From: Arthrobacter sp. ISL-48
Lineage (GTDB): Bacteria > Actinomycetota > Actinomycetes > Actinomycetales > Micrococcaceae
Assembly: GCF_018613805.1 (NCBI RefSeq)
Contig: NZ_JAGGPL010000001.1
Span: forward strand, 62,001 to 126,000
Direction of reading: 5' to 3'
DNA length: 64,000 bases
A program made the translations under genes and the position numbers. Shown in pieces: positions 26,002 to 35,555 of this stretch. The stretch's first letter is position 1; the number at the start of each line of letters is the position of its first letter. The notes beneath the pieces were generated by a model. That model had not been told where the DNA came from. It saw only the letters and a program-made list of their open reading frames with translations, and searched no databases.

Positions 26002-26940
26002 CTAGGCCTCCGGGCCTGCAGTCTTTTCCGGGGCAGCATTACCTGGCGCGAACACGAGCACGGGCTTGGCAAAACTGCCCGAATCTGCCAGCAGAGCCAC
26101 GAGGCTGCCGTCCGGGGCGAAGGCCGCAGCGGGACGCTCTGCGGTTGCCGCCGCCGGACTTCCAGCGGGTGCGCCGGCCGCAATCCTGCGGCCGAAGGAG
26201 ATCTCCGTGGTCTCCTCGGTGGTGAGTTCCCTGTTGGGCATCAGCGCCCGGGCGGCCTGTGACATTTCCAGGATATTCAGTTCCTCGGCCAACTGCTCCA
26301 GCGTCCCCGCCTGTTCCAGTGTGTAGGGGCCAACGTGCGTGCGGCGCAGCGCGGTCAGGTGGCCGCCGACGCCCAATGCAACTCCGAGGTCCCGGGCGAG
26401 GGCGCGGATGTAGGTGCCGGAGGAACACTCCACGGTGACGTCGACGTCGACGACATCACCGTCTGGCTCCCGTCTGATGCCGTGGACTTCGAACCGGTGG
26501 ATGGTGACAGGACGTGCTGCGAGCTTTACTTCTTCGCCGGAACGGACCCGTGCATAGGCGCGTTCGCCATTGACCTTGATGGCGCTGACGCTGCTGGGCA
26601 CCTGCTGGATTTCACCGGTGAGCGCTGCAACGCCGTCGTGGATTGCTTCGTCGGGGACGGCGGCGGCGCTTATGGCGGCAACGACCTCACCTTCGGCGTC
26701 GTCGGTGATGGTGGATTCACCCAGCCGGATGGTTGCCGTGTACGTCTTGGACGTCCCCACGATGTAGGTGAGCAGGCGGGTTGCCTTGTTGATGCCCAGC
26801 ACCAGGACGCCTGTGGCCATGGGGTCGAGGGTCCCCGCGTGGCCTACCTTCCGGGTACCGGCGAGCCGCCGCATCCGGCCAACCACATCATGGCTGGTCC
26901 ATCCCTGCGGTTTGTCCACTATCACCAGTCCAGAAAGCAC
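26002..26940 (-). CDS. truB: tRNA pseudouridine(55) synthase
   Basis: Makes pseudouridine 55 in the T-loop of tRNAs. 312 residues. VDKPQGWTSHDVV (9-21) and the catalytic Asp39 in GHAGTLDPMATG are present, as are YTATIRLGESTITDDAEG and SGTYIRALARDLG. The open frame runs to 27345, but the GTG at 26940 gives the standard N-terminus and follows TATACT by 7 bases. It therefore looks leaderless and divergent from the aminotransferase, 78 bases away. Confidence 0.95.
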   Translation of the reverse strand: MLSGLVIVDKPQGWTSHDVVGRMRRLAGTRKVGHAGTLDPMATGVLVLGINKATRLLTYIVGTSKTYTATIRLGESTITDDAEGEVVAAISAAAVPDEAIHDGVAALTGEIQQVPSSVSAIKVNGERAYARVRSGEEVKLAARPVTIHRFEVHGIRREPDGDVVDVDVTVECSSGTYIRALARDLGVALGVGGHLTALRRTHVGPYTLEQAGTLEQLAEELNILEMSQAARALMPNRELTTEETTEISFGRRIAAGAPAGSPAAATAERPAAAFAPDGSLVALLADSGSFAKPVLVFAPGNAAPEKTAGPEA

Positions 26941-26947
26941 GCTTCCC

Positions 26948-26953
26948 AGTATA
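26948..26953 (-). promoter_or_regulatory. truB -10 box (leaderless promoter)
   Basis: TATACT, 7 bases, then the GTG of truB. This is the best -10 match of the leaderless set. Confidence 0.65.
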
Positions 26954-27005
26954 TCGGCGCTGTTCCCGCCGCCTGCCACGCTGTCTTCGAGGAATCGTGC
27001 ACGGC

Positions 27006-27011
27006 TAGGAT
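27006..27011 (+). promoter_or_regulatory. Aminotransferase -10 box (leaderless promoter)
   Basis: TAGGAT, 7 bases, then the ATG at 27019. It is back to back with the truB promoter. Confidence 0.55.
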
Positions 27012-27018
27012 GGCAGAC

Positions 27019-28206
27019 ATGCCTGAGCTTTCCGCGCATATCCGCGACGTTCCCGTCAACCAGATCCGTGAGATCACCGAAGCCGCGTGGCGTACCCCGG
27101 GGGCCGTTGTGCTCAGCATCGGCGAACCGGGCTTTCCGCTCCCCCGGCACGTACTGGAAGCCGGAATGGCGTGCCTGGAAAGGGACGAGACAAACTACAC
27201 CCCGAACGCCGGCCTTCCGGCACTGCGGGAAGCTTTTGCCGCCAGGTTCCGCGAACAACACGGCCCCGGCCAGGCCCCGGGAGACAAAAGCAGCATTGGT
27301 GCCGAACGGGTCTACGTGGTGGCAGGCGCGCAGCAGGGTCTGCACCTGGCGATGAGCCTCCTGCTCTCCCCAGGGGATGAAATCCTGATCCCCAATCCCG
27401 GCTACCCCACGTTCGCCATGACCAGCAGGCTCCTGAATGCTGTCCCGGTGGGCTACCCGCTGTACCCCGAACAGGACTTCCAGCCCAGGATCCAGGACAT
27501 CGAGGCGCTCATCACCGAGCGGACGAGGGTGCTGATGCTCAATTCACCGTCCAATCCGCTGGGGGCCGTGCTCGGCGAGGATCTGACCCGTGAGCTGGTG
27601 GAACTCGCCCGTCGGCGTGACCTCTGGATCATTTCGGACGAATGCTATGAGGCGTTCACCTACGATGTCCCTCACATTAGCCCGGCCAGCTTCGACAGCG
27701 ATGTCCCCGGCCAGGCACGGGTATTCACCTCGCTGACACTTTCGAAAACATACGGCCTTACCGGGCTTCGCATCGGCGCGCTGATCTGCCCGCCGGGGCT
27801 GGAGCAGACGATGAACAACGTGATGGAGGCGATCGTGTCCTGTGTCGCCTCGCCGTCGCAGTATGCCGCGCTGGCCGCGCTGACCGGTCCGCAGGACTAC
27901 GTCGAGCAGGCTCATGCCCACTACCTGGCCAACCGGGATACCGCCTCCGCCATCCTCAAAGCCAAGGGCATTCCCTACCTGACCGCACAGGGTGCCTTTT
28001 ACCTCTGGGCAAACGTGTCCCATGCCAGCGGGGGCGACGTCCGCGGCTGGACCCGCCGGTTCCTCGCCGAGTCCGGGGTCGCGCTGGCCCCCGGAACAGC
28101 GTTCGGCTCCATCGGCGAGGGCTGGGTGCGGATCGCTCTTTGCGGCAACCCGGAGGAACTCGGGGAGGGCCTGTCCCGGCTGCCGGCCCGCGAGCGGCAA
28201 GGCTAG
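27019..28206 (+). CDS. Class I/II PLP aminotransferase
   Basis: 395 residues, fold type I. Seen: YTPNAGLPALREAFA, VVAGAQQGLHLAMSLLLSPGDEILIPNPGYP, LNSPSNPLG, IISDECYEAFTY, the PLP lysine in SLTLSKTYGLTGLRIG, and GYxR-like WVRIAL near the end. The amino-acid substrate is not determined. ATG 27010 is an alternative; 27019 is preferred because it lies 7 bases from TAGGAT. Its stop TAG overlaps the stop of thioredoxin on the other strand. Confidence 0.88.
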   Translation: MPELSAHIRDVPVNQIREITEAAWRTPGAVVLSIGEPGFPLPRHVLEAGMACLERDETNYTPNAGLPALREAFAARFREQHGPGQAPGDKSSIGAERVYVVAGAQQGLHLAMSLLLSPGDEILIPNPGYPTFAMTSRLLNAVPVGYPLYPEQDFQPRIQDIEALITERTRVLMLNSPSNPLGAVLGEDLTRELVELARRRDLWIISDECYEAFTYDVPHISPASFDSDVPGQARVFTSLTLSKTYGLTGLRIGALICPPGLEQTMNNVMEAIVSCVASPSQYAALAALTGPQDYVEQAHAHYLANRDTASAILKAKGIPYLTAQGAFYLWANVSHASGGDVRGWTRRFLAESGVALAPGTAFGSIGEGWVRIALCGNPEELGEGLSRLPARERQG

Positions 28207-28640
28207 CCGGGGGCTCCTGAGAGGGCTCCGTCCAGCCACGAACGCAGGACCTCGGCCGGCGCAGCTCCTGCCTGCCGGGCCGCAACCTTTCCGTCAACCA
28301 CCACCATCAGTGTGGGGATCGCCTGCACGTCGAACCGCCCGGACAGGCCGGGCGATCTATCCACGTCAACCTTGACCAGTTTGATCCGGCCGGGCCGTTC
28401 CCGCGCCAGTCTGTCCAGCACCGGACTCACCATCCGGCAGGGGCCGCACCATGCCGCCCAGAAGTCCACGAGCACGGGAACCGGGGATTGTTCGGCCACG
28501 GCGGTGAAGTCCGCGTCTCCGGCGTTCACGATCCAGGGCAGCCCTGCCCTGCAGTTCCCGCAACGGGGCCGGCCGGCTGCCTGGGCGGGGATCCGGTTGG
28601 TTTTTCCGCAGGCGGGGCAGGCGATAAGTGTGGGCTCCAT
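28203..28640 (-). CDS. Thioredoxin 2 with N-terminal zinc ribbon
   Basis: 145 residues. Two CxxC pairs at 8-11 and 27-30 form the zinc ribbon of TrxC-type thioredoxins. A thioredoxin domain with WCGPCRM (Cys65, Cys68) and the cis-proline AIPTLMVVV follows. It reduces disulfides in the cytoplasm and is usually tied to oxidative stress. It starts 2 bases after the deaminase stop, so it is co-transcribed with it. Confidence 0.93.
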   Translation of the reverse strand: MEPTLIACPACGKTNRIPAQAAGRPRCGNCRAGLPWIVNAGDADFTAVAEQSPVPVLVDFWAAWCGPCRMVSPVLDRLARERPGRIKLVKVDVDRSPGLSGRFDVQAIPTLMVVVDGKVAARQAGAAPAEVLRSWLDGALSGAPG

Positions 28641-28642
28641 CC

Positions 28643-29125
28643 CTAGTACTCCTTTCTCCTCTTGAAGGCACCCCAGGCCTGGAAAGGGGCGTCCGACGCC
28701 GGGATGTCACCGCGAGTGACCGGCAGCAGTTCCGGCCGGGCACCGGCGAAGTAGTCATAGAAGAGGGCGTCGTCGAAGCCTGCAGCGGCTGCGCCATGGC
28801 GGTCGGCAGCAAAGTAGACCCGGCCGATCCGCGCCCACAGTGCAGAGGCCAGGCACAGCGGGCAGGGCTCACAGCTGGTGTAGAGCACTGCGCCGTGCAG
28901 ATCGTAGCTCGCACTTGCAGCGGCCGCCGTTCGGATGGCCACCACTTCGGCATGGGCAGTGGGATCATTGTCGCGGGTGACCCGGTTGACGCCTTCATGC
29001 ACGCGCCCGTCCCGGGTCACCACCACAGCGCCGAATGGTCCCCCACCATCGTCGACGTTCCGGGTGGCAAGGGCTACGGCCCGTTCAAGGTACTGGTTGG
29101 CATCGCCGTGGTCCGCCTGGTTCAT
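28643..29125 (-). CDS. Nucleoside/guanine deaminase-like zinc hydrolase
   Basis: 160 residues of the cytidine-deaminase fold. The zinc motifs are AHAEVVAI (His58, Glu60) and EPCPLC (Cys88, Cys91). The GGPFGAVVV loop and the C-terminal FxAWGAFKRRKEY resemble bacterial guanine deaminase (GuaD of Bacillus). tRNA-adenosine deaminase is less likely given this tail. The ATG follows TAGGAT by 6 bases. Thioredoxin follows in the same transcript. Confidence 0.85.
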   Translation of the reverse strand: MNQADHGDANQYLERAVALATRNVDDGGGPFGAVVVTRDGRVHEGVNRVTRDNDPTAHAEVVAIRTAAAASASYDLHGAVLYTSCEPCPLCLASALWARIGRVYFAADRHGAAAAGFDDALFYDYFAGARPELLPVTRGDIPASDAPFQAWGAFKRRKEY

Positions 29126-29131
29126 AGCTCG

Positions 29132-29137
29132 ATCCTA
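29132..29137 (-). promoter_or_regulatory. Deaminase -10 box (leaderless promoter)
   Basis: TAGGAT, CGAGCT, then the ATG at 29125. Confidence 0.6.
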
Positions 29138-29388
29138 GCCAAAGGGTTGGTGTTAGGGGATGAAAATAGGGGGCAGGACCGCAACGACTACCTGCCGGTA
29201 CAGGCCTGGTCTTCCAGCGGGAGCCCTCGGCTGGCCTCCCCAACACGAGTATAGGTACGGCGACGTCTTCGCCACGTGGACGCGCTGCCGGCGCCGCCGG
29301 ATCCGTCAGCACCTGACGCCCCTGCCCCCAGGCCTGAGGGCAGGGTCATCGAAGTCGACTGTTGATCAGGAGAGGCCTTAAATGGAAC

Positions 29389-29414
29389 AGGACCCGGATA
29401 TGTCTCCGGGTCCT
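29389..29414 (-). terminator. Hairpin after rbfA
   Basis: A perfect 10-bp stem, AGGACCCGGA / TCCGGGTCCT, with a 6-base loop, 27 bases after the rbfA stop. The following sequence (GTTCCATTTAA) is only modestly T-rich. It is the probable end of the rimP-nusA-infB-rbfA transcript. Confidence 0.65.
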
Positions 29415-29441
29415 CTTCCACGCTTGCGGGATGTCCGCGGG

Positions 29442-29951
29442 CTACTTGTTACCGTCTTCGTCGAGCTCCTCGTCGTCGCCGAGGTCCGGATCCTCTTCGT
29501 CGAAGTCATCCTCGTCGATCTCCACATCGGCGGGGATGTCGCTTTTGTACGGGTCGGCATCGCCGGCGTGCTTGGCGTTCTCGGCCAAGGCAGCCACCTC
29601 GGCGTCGCGCTTCTTCGCCGCGCGGAGGAGTTCCTCCAGGTTTGAAGCGTTGACGGGGATCTGGTCGGCCACAAATTCCAGGGTGGGTGTCAGCCGGACA
29701 GTAACGTTCCGGCCCACCTCCTGGCGGAGCACACCCTTGGCCTTCTCCAGACCCTTGGCGGCTTCGGACTGGACCAACTGGTCGCCGAAGACGGTGTAGT
29801 AGATCGTGGCATGCTGCAGATCGTTGGTCACGCGCGCATCCGTGACAGTAATGCCCTCCAGCCGGGGGTCCTTGACCTTCCGGCCCAGAGCCTCCGCAAC
29901 AACAACCTTGATCCGCTGCGCCAACTTGGCAGCCCGTGCGGGATCAGCCAT
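29442..29951 (-). CDS. rbfA: Ribosome-binding factor A
   Basis: KH-fold factor for late 30S maturation. 169 residues. RAAKLAQRIKVVVAEALGRK, DPRLEGITVTDARVTNDLQ, ATIYYTVFG and PTLEFVAD are typical. From about residue 135 the protein has an acidic tail (DVEIDEDDFDEEDPDLGDDEE), longer than in E. coli. The ATG at 29951 is chosen because AGGAG lies 5 bases upstream. A 248-base leader separates it from infB. Confidence 0.95.
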   Translation of the reverse strand: MADPARAAKLAQRIKVVVAEALGRKVKDPRLEGITVTDARVTNDLQHATIYYTVFGDQLVQSEAAKGLEKAKGVLRQEVGRNVTVRLTPTLEFVADQIPVNASNLEELLRAAKKRDAEVAALAENAKHAGDADPYKSDIPADVEIDEDDFDEEDPDLGDDEELDEDGNK

Positions 29952-30042
29952 TTCCACTCCTAAAAAAATTTGGGGGTACGACGGCGCCTAGCGACCTGCG
30001 TACACACGTTCAGTTTGTTGCCACGCACTCACCGGGAGTCCA

Positions 30043-30173
30043 CAACGGACCCCCGTTGGAAGTTTTTCCGGCGGCCTGGGAGTGGCATCGGGCCTGCCGA
30101 AGCTGGGCGGCAAAGGATCGCAGATCCGTTGCCGCCCAGCGTAGGGGCGGGGCCGCCGGAAAAATTCCAACGG
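30043..30173. repeat. Nested inverted repeat between infB and rbfA
   Basis: Outer arms: 30053-30076 and 30151-30173, 23 bp paired (CCGTTGGAA plus TTTTTCCGGCGGCC against their complements) with one bulged base at 30062. Inner hairpin: 30102-30140, 12 bp, one mismatch, 5 bp and a GCA loop. CAACGG at 30043-30048 can alternatively pair with CCGTTG at 30053-30058, which would compete with the outer stem. It could be a structured leader of rbfA or a small mobile inverted-repeat element. Confidence 0.85.
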
Positions 30174-30199
30174 CCCCGCACCGGTCAAGCTAGAACAGC

Positions 30200-33163
30200 C
30201 TAGACGCGCGGCTTCTCACGCATCTCGAAGGTCTCAATGATGTCGCCTTCGGTGATGTCGTTGAACGAGCCAAGACCAATACCACACTCGAAGTCCGTGC
30301 GGACCTCGGTGGCGTCGTCCTTGAAGCGCTTGAGCGTCTCAACGGTGAGGTTGTCACCGATGATCTTGCCGTCGCGGCTGATGCGGGCCTTCGTGTTGCG
30401 TCGGATAACACCCGAGCGGACGATGGAACCGGCAATGTTTCCGAACTTGGAGGAACGGAAGACTTCGCGGACCTCGGCGGTGCCAAGCTGGACCTCTTCG
30501 TACTCCGGCTTGAGCATGCCCTTGAGGGCCATCTCGATGTCATCGATTGCTGCGTAGATGACGGAGTAGAAGCGCATGTCCACGCCTTCGCGGTCTGCCA
30601 GTTCGGCAACCCGCTCGGCAGGCTTGACGTTGAAGCCGATAATGACGGCGCTGTCCACTGTTGCCAGGTTGACGTCGTTCTGCGTGATGGCGCCAACGCC
30701 GCGGTGGATGACGCGCAGCTGCACGCCTTCGCCGACGTCGATCTTGAGCAGTGCGTCTTCGAGGGCTTCCACGGCACCGGACACGTCACCCTTGAGGATG
30801 AGGTTGAGGGTGTCGATCTTGCCTTCGGCCACGGCCTGGTCGAAGTCTTCCAGGCTGATGCGCTTGCGGCGCTTAGCCAGGGCGGCATTGCGGTCCGCTG
30901 CTTCACGCTTCTCGGCGATCTGACGGGCAGTGCGCTCGTCAGCGGTCACGAAGAAGGTGTCGCCAGCGCGCGGCACGTTGGACAGACCCAGTACCTGCAC
31001 GGGGCGGGACGGGCCGGCCTCGGTCAGGGCACTGCCGTCGTCGTCGAACATCGCACGGACGCGGCCGTGGGCCGTGCCTGCCACGATGGTGTCGCCGACG
31101 CGGAGGGAGCCGGACTGCACCAGGACGGTGGCCACGGAGCCGCGGCCCTTGTCGAGGTTGGCTTCGATCGCGATACCGCGGGCGTCCTTGTTCGGGTTGG
31201 CGCGCATGTCAAGGGCTGCGTCTGCGGTAAGCAGGACGGCCTCGAGCAGCTCGTCGATGTTGAGGTTCTGGCGGGCAGAGACCTCAACGAACATGGTGTC
31301 GCCACCGTACTCTTCAGGAACCAGGCCGTACTCGGTCAGCTGGCCACGAACCTTTTCCGGGTTGGCGCCTTCCTTGTCGATCTTGTTCACGGCCACCACG
31401 ATCGGCACATTGGCTGCCTGGGCGTGGTTGAGGGCCTCAACGGTCTGCGGCATCACGCCGTCGTCCGCCGCGACCACCAGGATGGCGATGTCGGTGACCT
31501 TCGCACCACGGGCACGCATGGCGGTGAACGCCTCGTGGCCCGGAGTATCGATGAAGGTGATCTTGCGGTCTTCGCCTTCGTGGTTGTGCGTGACCTGGTA
31601 GGCACCGATGTGCTGCGTGATGCCGCCGTGTTCGCCAGCCATGACGTCGGACTTGCGGATGGCATCGAGCAGCCGGGTCTTACCGTGATCGACGTGGCCC
31701 ATGACCGTGACGACCGGAGGACGTGCCTCGAGGTCTTCGTCGCCTTCGGCCTCGAGCTCGGCTTCGAAGTCGATGTCGAAGGTGGAGAGCAACTCGCGCT
31801 CCTCGTCCTCCGGCGACACAACCTGCAGCTTGTAGCCGAGTTCTTCACCAAGAAGTGCGAAGGTTTCCTCGTCGAGCGACTGGGTAGCCGTTGCCATCTC
31901 ACCAAGGTGGAACAGCACGGTAACCAGTGCGGCGGGGTTTGCCTCGATCTTGTCGGCGAAGTCCGTGATGGACGAGCCACGGCGAAGCCGTACTACGGTA
32001 TTGCCGTCGCCGCGGGGTACGCTCACGCCACCCAGCGACGGAGCACTCATCTGCTCGAGTTCCTGACGCTTGGCACGCTTCGACTTGCGCTGCTTGCCAC
32101 GCCCGGCGCCACCCTTACCGAAGGCACCCTGGGTACCACCGCGACCGCGGCCACCCTTGCCGAAACCTCCACCTGCGGGAGCTCCGCCACCGGCACCCGG
32201 AGCACCGCCGGTGCCGGGTGCGCCGCCTGGACGACCCGGACCACGGCCACCGCCACCGGGACGTCCGCCGGCGCCAGCCGGTGCGGGACGCTCAGTGCGG
32301 TTGGGCATCATGCCCGGAGTAGGACGGTTTCCACCGGCACCCGCGGGACGCGGACCACCGGCACCGCCCGCGGTACGCGGAGCACCAGCGCCACCCGGAC
32401 GGGCGCCACCGGCACCACCCGCGGTACGCGGAGCACCGGCGCCACCCGGACGGGGGCCGCCCGCACCGGCTGCGGGGCGCGGACCGCCGGGACGGTCGCC
32501 GTCGGTACGGCTGCCACCCGGGCGGGGCATGCCCTGCGAAGGAGCGAACGGGTTGTTACCCGGACGCGGGGGACGTTCTCCGTCGCCGCCACGGCCGCGG
32601 GGCATGCCCTGGGACGTCGCGAAAGGGTTGTTGCCCGGACGGGGACCGCCGGGACGCGGTGCCGATCCACCCTGCGCCGACCCGCCCTGTGCCGACCCAC
32701 CCTGGCGGGTGGGAGCAGCCGGGGTTTCAGCCTTGGGTGTGGGCCTCGCACCAGGCTTGGCGCCGGTAGAGAGAGCACCGGCGGACGGGGCACCTGCGGC
32801 AGGTGCTGCGGCGACCGGAGCCGGAGCAGCCGGTGCAGCAGGAGCCGAAGCCGCAGGAGCAGGCGCGGAGGCCTCTGCCTGCGGAGCCGGAGCCTTGGGT
32901 GCTGCGGGGCGTGATTCTGCCGATGGGGCAGGCGCCGCGGGACGTGATTCGGCCGACGGGGCAGGCGCCTTGGGCGCGGCTGCCGGTGCTGCGGACTTCG
33001 CAGCGGCGTCGGGGTAGGCGTTGCGGAGTTTCCGCACAACCGGGGCCTCAATGGTGGAAGAGGCGGAGCGAACGAATTCGCCCAGTTCCTGCAGTTTTGT
33101 CACTGCATCTTTGGAAGTAATACCGAGCTCTTTTGCAAGCTCATGTACGCGGACCTTGGCCAC
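30200..33163 (-). CDS. infB: Translation initiation factor IF-2
   Basis: GTPase that places initiator tRNA on the 30S subunit. 987 residues, long as in other actinobacteria. The N-terminal IF2_N helix ([20 protein letters not shown]) is followed by an Ala/Pro/Gly-rich region (about 55-345) with internal repeats, then a Lys/Arg-rich stretch. The GTPase domain has GHVDHGKT (about 490), DTPGHEAF and NKIDK, followed by domains II-IV. It lies between ylxR and rbfA. Confidence 0.97.
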   Translation of the reverse strand: MAKVRVHELAKELGITSKDAVTKLQELGEFVRSASSTIEAPVVRKLRNAYPDAAAKSAAPAAAPKAPAPSAESRPAAPAPSAESRPAAPKAPAPQAEASAPAPAASAPAAPAAPAPVAAAPAAGAPSAGALSTGAKPGARPTPKAETPAAPTRQGGSAQGGSAQGGSAPRPGGPRPGNNPFATSQGMPRGRGGDGERPPRPGNNPFAPSQGMPRPGGSRTDGDRPGGPRPAAGAGGPRPGGAGAPRTAGGAGGARPGGAGAPRTAGGAGGPRPAGAGGNRPTPGMMPNRTERPAPAGAGGRPGGGGRGPGRPGGAPGTGGAPGAGGGAPAGGGFGKGGRGRGGTQGAFGKGGAGRGKQRKSKRAKRQELEQMSAPSLGGVSVPRGDGNTVVRLRRGSSITDFADKIEANPAALVTVLFHLGEMATATQSLDEETFALLGEELGYKLQVVSPEDEERELLSTFDIDFEAELEAEGDEDLEARPPVVTVMGHVDHGKTRLLDAIRKSDVMAGEHGGITQHIGAYQVTHNHEGEDRKITFIDTPGHEAFTAMRARGAKVTDIAILVVAADDGVMPQTVEALNHAQAANVPIVVAVNKIDKEGANPEKVRGQLTEYGLVPEEYGGDTMFVEVSARQNLNIDELLEAVLLTADAALDMRANPNKDARGIAIEANLDKGRGSVATVLVQSGSLRVGDTIVAGTAHGRVRAMFDDDGSALTEAGPSRPVQVLGLSNVPRAGDTFFVTADERTARQIAEKREAADRNAALAKRRKRISLEDFDQAVAEGKIDTLNLILKGDVSGAVEALEDALLKIDVGEGVQLRVIHRGVGAITQNDVNLATVDSAVIIGFNVKPAERVAELADREGVDMRFYSVIYAAIDDIEMALKGMLKPEYEEVQLGTAEVREVFRSSKFGNIAGSIVRSGVIRRNTKARISRDGKIIGDNLTVETLKRFKDDATEVRTDFECGIGLGSFNDITEGDIIETFEMREKPRV

Positions 33164-33315
33164 ATTTCTCCTGTCTCGGTCCGCACCGAGCCAGGCACGA
33201 ACCGTCTACTTCTTACTGCGGGCCCTCGCCGCGGTTGCAGCTGAAGGACCCATTGCAGAGCGCAACAAAGTTGTCATCGTTGCGCACTCATCGCTGGGAA
33301 CTCATCGGGTTTCCA

Positions 33316-33693
33316 TCAGATTTCTGACCCGCTTTCAGGTTGGACGGTTGGTGCTGCGTCTACCGGAGGTATCCGCAGCGTGCCTGGAGCGTTCGCGCCC
33401 GCCTTGATCCGGCTTTCGACGGCGGCGGTTCCGGTTGCGCCGTTGAGGGCACGCCCGAATGCTCGCCGCTTGACTGCCAGAGCCAGGCACGATTCGCTGG
33501 GGTGCAGCCATGCACCCCGGCCAGGCATCCGGCGTCGTTCATCCACCAGGACAGCGGCGGAACCACTGCCTTCGGCGACGAGCCGGAGTAACTCAGACCG
33601 CGGGCCCTTGTTCCGGCATCCGATGCAGGTACGCTGCGGTTGATCCTCGCTGTGAAGCACTTCTGCCACGGTGAGCATCTTCCTGACGTTCAT
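33316..33693 (-). CDS. ylxR: YlxR family RNA-binding protein
   Basis: 125 residues. RTCIGCRNKGPRSELLRLV, GRGAWLHPSESC and RRAFGRAL are the family signature (DUF448). The protein is a small nucleoid/RNA-binding factor whose gene normally lies between nusA and infB, as here. A Pro/Ala-rich tail of about 35 residues follows the domain. The exact start is uncertain: ATG 33693, ATG 33678 or a later GTG are all possible. Confidence 0.88.
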   Translation of the reverse strand: MNVRKMLTVAEVLHSEDQPQRTCIGCRNKGPRSELLRLVAEGSGSAAVLVDERRRMPGRGAWLHPSESCLALAVKRRAFGRALNGATGTAAVESRIKAGANAPGTLRIPPVDAAPTVQPESGSEI

Positions 33694-33881
33694 ATCTGCC
33701 GGCCCCAGCGGCGAGTTTCCGCATGTCAGCGGAAACGGGCAGGTCCAGGGCGCACGAACACCGGCCGTTAGGCGCGGTCATTGTCTATTCTAGCCCCTCG
33801 GGGCCGTTCTGCCGGAAACCCACGCGCCGGCCGGCACGGCGGGCGCTCCGGAGCACCTTCAGTTCCGGCGCGGGTTGCGCG

Positions 33882-34862
33882 TCAGTTCCCGCGTGGCGCG
33901 GCAGCGTCGGAGACGATGTCGATGCGCCAGCCGGTCAGCTTTGCTGCCAGCCGCGCGTTCTGGCCCTCTTTGCCGATGGCCAGCGAAAGCTGATAGTCGG
34001 GCACCACGACACGGGCGGACCGGGTGGCCTCGTCGATGATGGTGACGGAATTCACACGCGAGGGCGACAGGGCGCTGGCGATGAAGGTGGCGGGATCTTC
34101 GCTGAAGTCGACAATGTCGATCTTCTCGTCATTGAGCTCCGTCATGACCGCGCGCACACGCGAACCCATCTCACCAATGCAGGCACCCTTGGCGTTGATG
34201 CCGGGGGTGTTGGCCTTGACGGCGATCTTGGTGCGGTGGCCGGCTTCACGTGCCAGTGCCACGATCTCCACGGAGTGGTCCGCGATCTCCGGGACTTCAA
34301 GCTCAAAAAGCTTCCTGACGAGTCCGGGGTGCGAGCGGGAGAGCGTGATGGACGGCCCCTTGGTGCCACGGTGCACGTCGATGACGAAGGCGCGGAGCCG
34401 GTTGCCGTGGAGGTACTTCTCCCCCGGCACCTGCTCGGGCGGCGGCAGCAGCGCCTCCACGGTTCCCAGGTTGACCTGGATCATGTGCGGGTTGTTGCCC
34501 TGCTGGATCAGGCCAGCCACGAGTTCACCCTCGCGGCCTTTGAACTCGCCCAGGACGTTGTCGTCCTCCACGTCGCGCAGGCGCTGCAGGATGATCTGCC
34601 GGGCAGTGCTCGCCGCGATGCGGCCAAAGCCGGCAGGGGTGTCCTCGAACTCGCCGATAGGGGCGCCGTCGTCGTCGATTTCGACAGCCCAGATGGTCAC
34701 GTGGCCGCTCTTGCGGTCCAGTTCAGCGCGGGCCTTCTCGAAGGCGCCGGGCGACTTGTGGTACGCCACCAGGAGCGCCTGTTCGATGGTGGGAATCAGG
34801 AGGTCCAGCGGAATTTCGCGCTCACGCTCCAGAAGTCTCAGTGCGCTCATGTCAATATCCAT
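33882..34862 (-). CDS. nusA: Transcription termination/antitermination factor NusA
   Basis: 326 residues, the short actinobacterial form without the C-terminal acidic repeats. Order: N-terminal RNAP-binding domain ([20 protein letters not shown]), S1 domain (about 105-180), then two KH domains with [18 protein letters not shown] and [24 protein letters not shown]. The start overlaps the rimP stop by 1 base (TGATG), giving coupled translation. Confidence 0.97.
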   Translation of the reverse strand: MDIDMSALRLLEREREIPLDLLIPTIEQALLVAYHKSPGAFEKARAELDRKSGHVTIWAVEIDDDGAPIGEFEDTPAGFGRIAASTARQIILQRLRDVEDDNVLGEFKGREGELVAGLIQQGNNPHMIQVNLGTVEALLPPPEQVPGEKYLHGNRLRAFVIDVHRGTKGPSITLSRSHPGLVRKLFELEVPEIADHSVEIVALAREAGHRTKIAVKANTPGINAKGACIGEMGSRVRAVMTELNDEKIDIVDFSEDPATFIASALSPSRVNSVTIIDEATRSARVVVPDYQLSLAIGKEGQNARLAAKLTGWRIDIVSDAAAPRGN

Positions 34863-35479
34863 CAGGCCTCCTCAGAAGGTCCATTGTGCTCAGGTTCCAG
34901 ACCAGCCTCGTCGAGGTGGCTGAATTCGATCTCGACTTTTCCGTTGCGGATCCTGTCGAAAGGAAGTTTTACAGGCTCGCCCTGCTTGGGCTTCATGCCT
35001 TTTTTGACGGCGATTTCCGGGACAATTGTCACGCCGGAATCATCCACGGACTGGATCCTGCCGGTGACGTTCTCTCCTTGGAGCACACTGACTTTTGCCA
35101 TGCGGCCCCGGGCGCGGTGCCAATGCCGGGGCTCGGTCAGGGGGCGCCCCACACCCGGGGAGGAGACCTCAAGATCGTAGGGCCGTCCGTCATCGCCCGG
35201 GTCATTGTCGAGGACGTCAGAGAGGACCTTTGAAATGTCCGAGATCACGTCAAGGTTTACGCCGCCGGTTTCCTCCTGCGGGAGGTCCACCACCACGTGG
35301 ACTACACGGTGTGAACCGGCCACATTGATGACCACATCCTCGAGGTACAGGCGGTTGGCCTGGACGGAGGGTTCCAGCAATGCCCGGAGCCGGGCGGCTT
35401 CCGGATTGTGGGCAGGCGAAGGGTCAGCCTTACCCGGACCGGTACGGCCTGATGAAGTCGTGGCTTCTGCGTTATTCAC
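34862..35479 (-). CDS. rimP: Ribosome maturation factor RimP
   Basis: 205 residues. Two domains, with [22 protein letters not shown] and DYxLEVSSPG-like [14 protein letters not shown] typical of the family. A disordered Ser/Pro-rich N-terminus of about 25 residues and an acidic C-terminus are extra. It starts at a GTG with GGGAGG about 12 bases upstream. It is the first gene of the rimP-nusA-ylxR-infB-rbfA cluster, divergent from the DUF4439 gene. Confidence 0.95.
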   Translation of the reverse strand: MNNAEATTSSGRTGPGKADPSPAHNPEAARLRALLEPSVQANRLYLEDVVINVAGSHRVVHVVVDLPQEETGGVNLDVISDISKVLSDVLDNDPGDDGRPYDLEVSSPGVGRPLTEPRHWHRARGRMAKVSVLQGENVTGRIQSVDDSGVTIVPEIAVKKGMKPKQGEPVKLPFDRIRNGKVEIEFSHLDEAGLEPEHNGPSEEA

Positions 35480-35518
35480 GATGCCGGACGCCTCCCGATA
35501 GATGATGTTGTGACTACT

Positions 35519-35524
35519 AGCCTA
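35519..35524 (-). promoter_or_regulatory. Candidate rimP-nusA operon -10 box
   Basis: TAGGCT on the minus strand, about 40 bases before the rimP GTG. Transcription would begin near 35512 and give a leader of about 33 bases. No good -35 was found. Confidence 0.4.
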
Positions 35525-35555
35525 ACGATTTTCCGGACGCAGTGGTGCACGGAGT

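Larger units (their letters stand above)
29126..29441. other. 316-bp gap between the deaminase gene and rbfA
   Basis: Contains the deaminase promoter at its left edge and a terminator-like hairpin (29389-29414) near the rbfA stop. Nothing coding is convincing between them. Confidence 0.6.

Noticed and set aside
30053-30173. Intrinsic terminator between infB and rbfA
   Set aside because: Neither stem is followed by a T-tract on the coding strand, and rbfA downstream has no separate promoter that I can see.
30704-32914. A 736-codon plus-strand open frame opposite infB
   Set aside because: It mirrors infB codon positions and its low-complexity Thr/Ala tail reflects the IF-2 repeat region.
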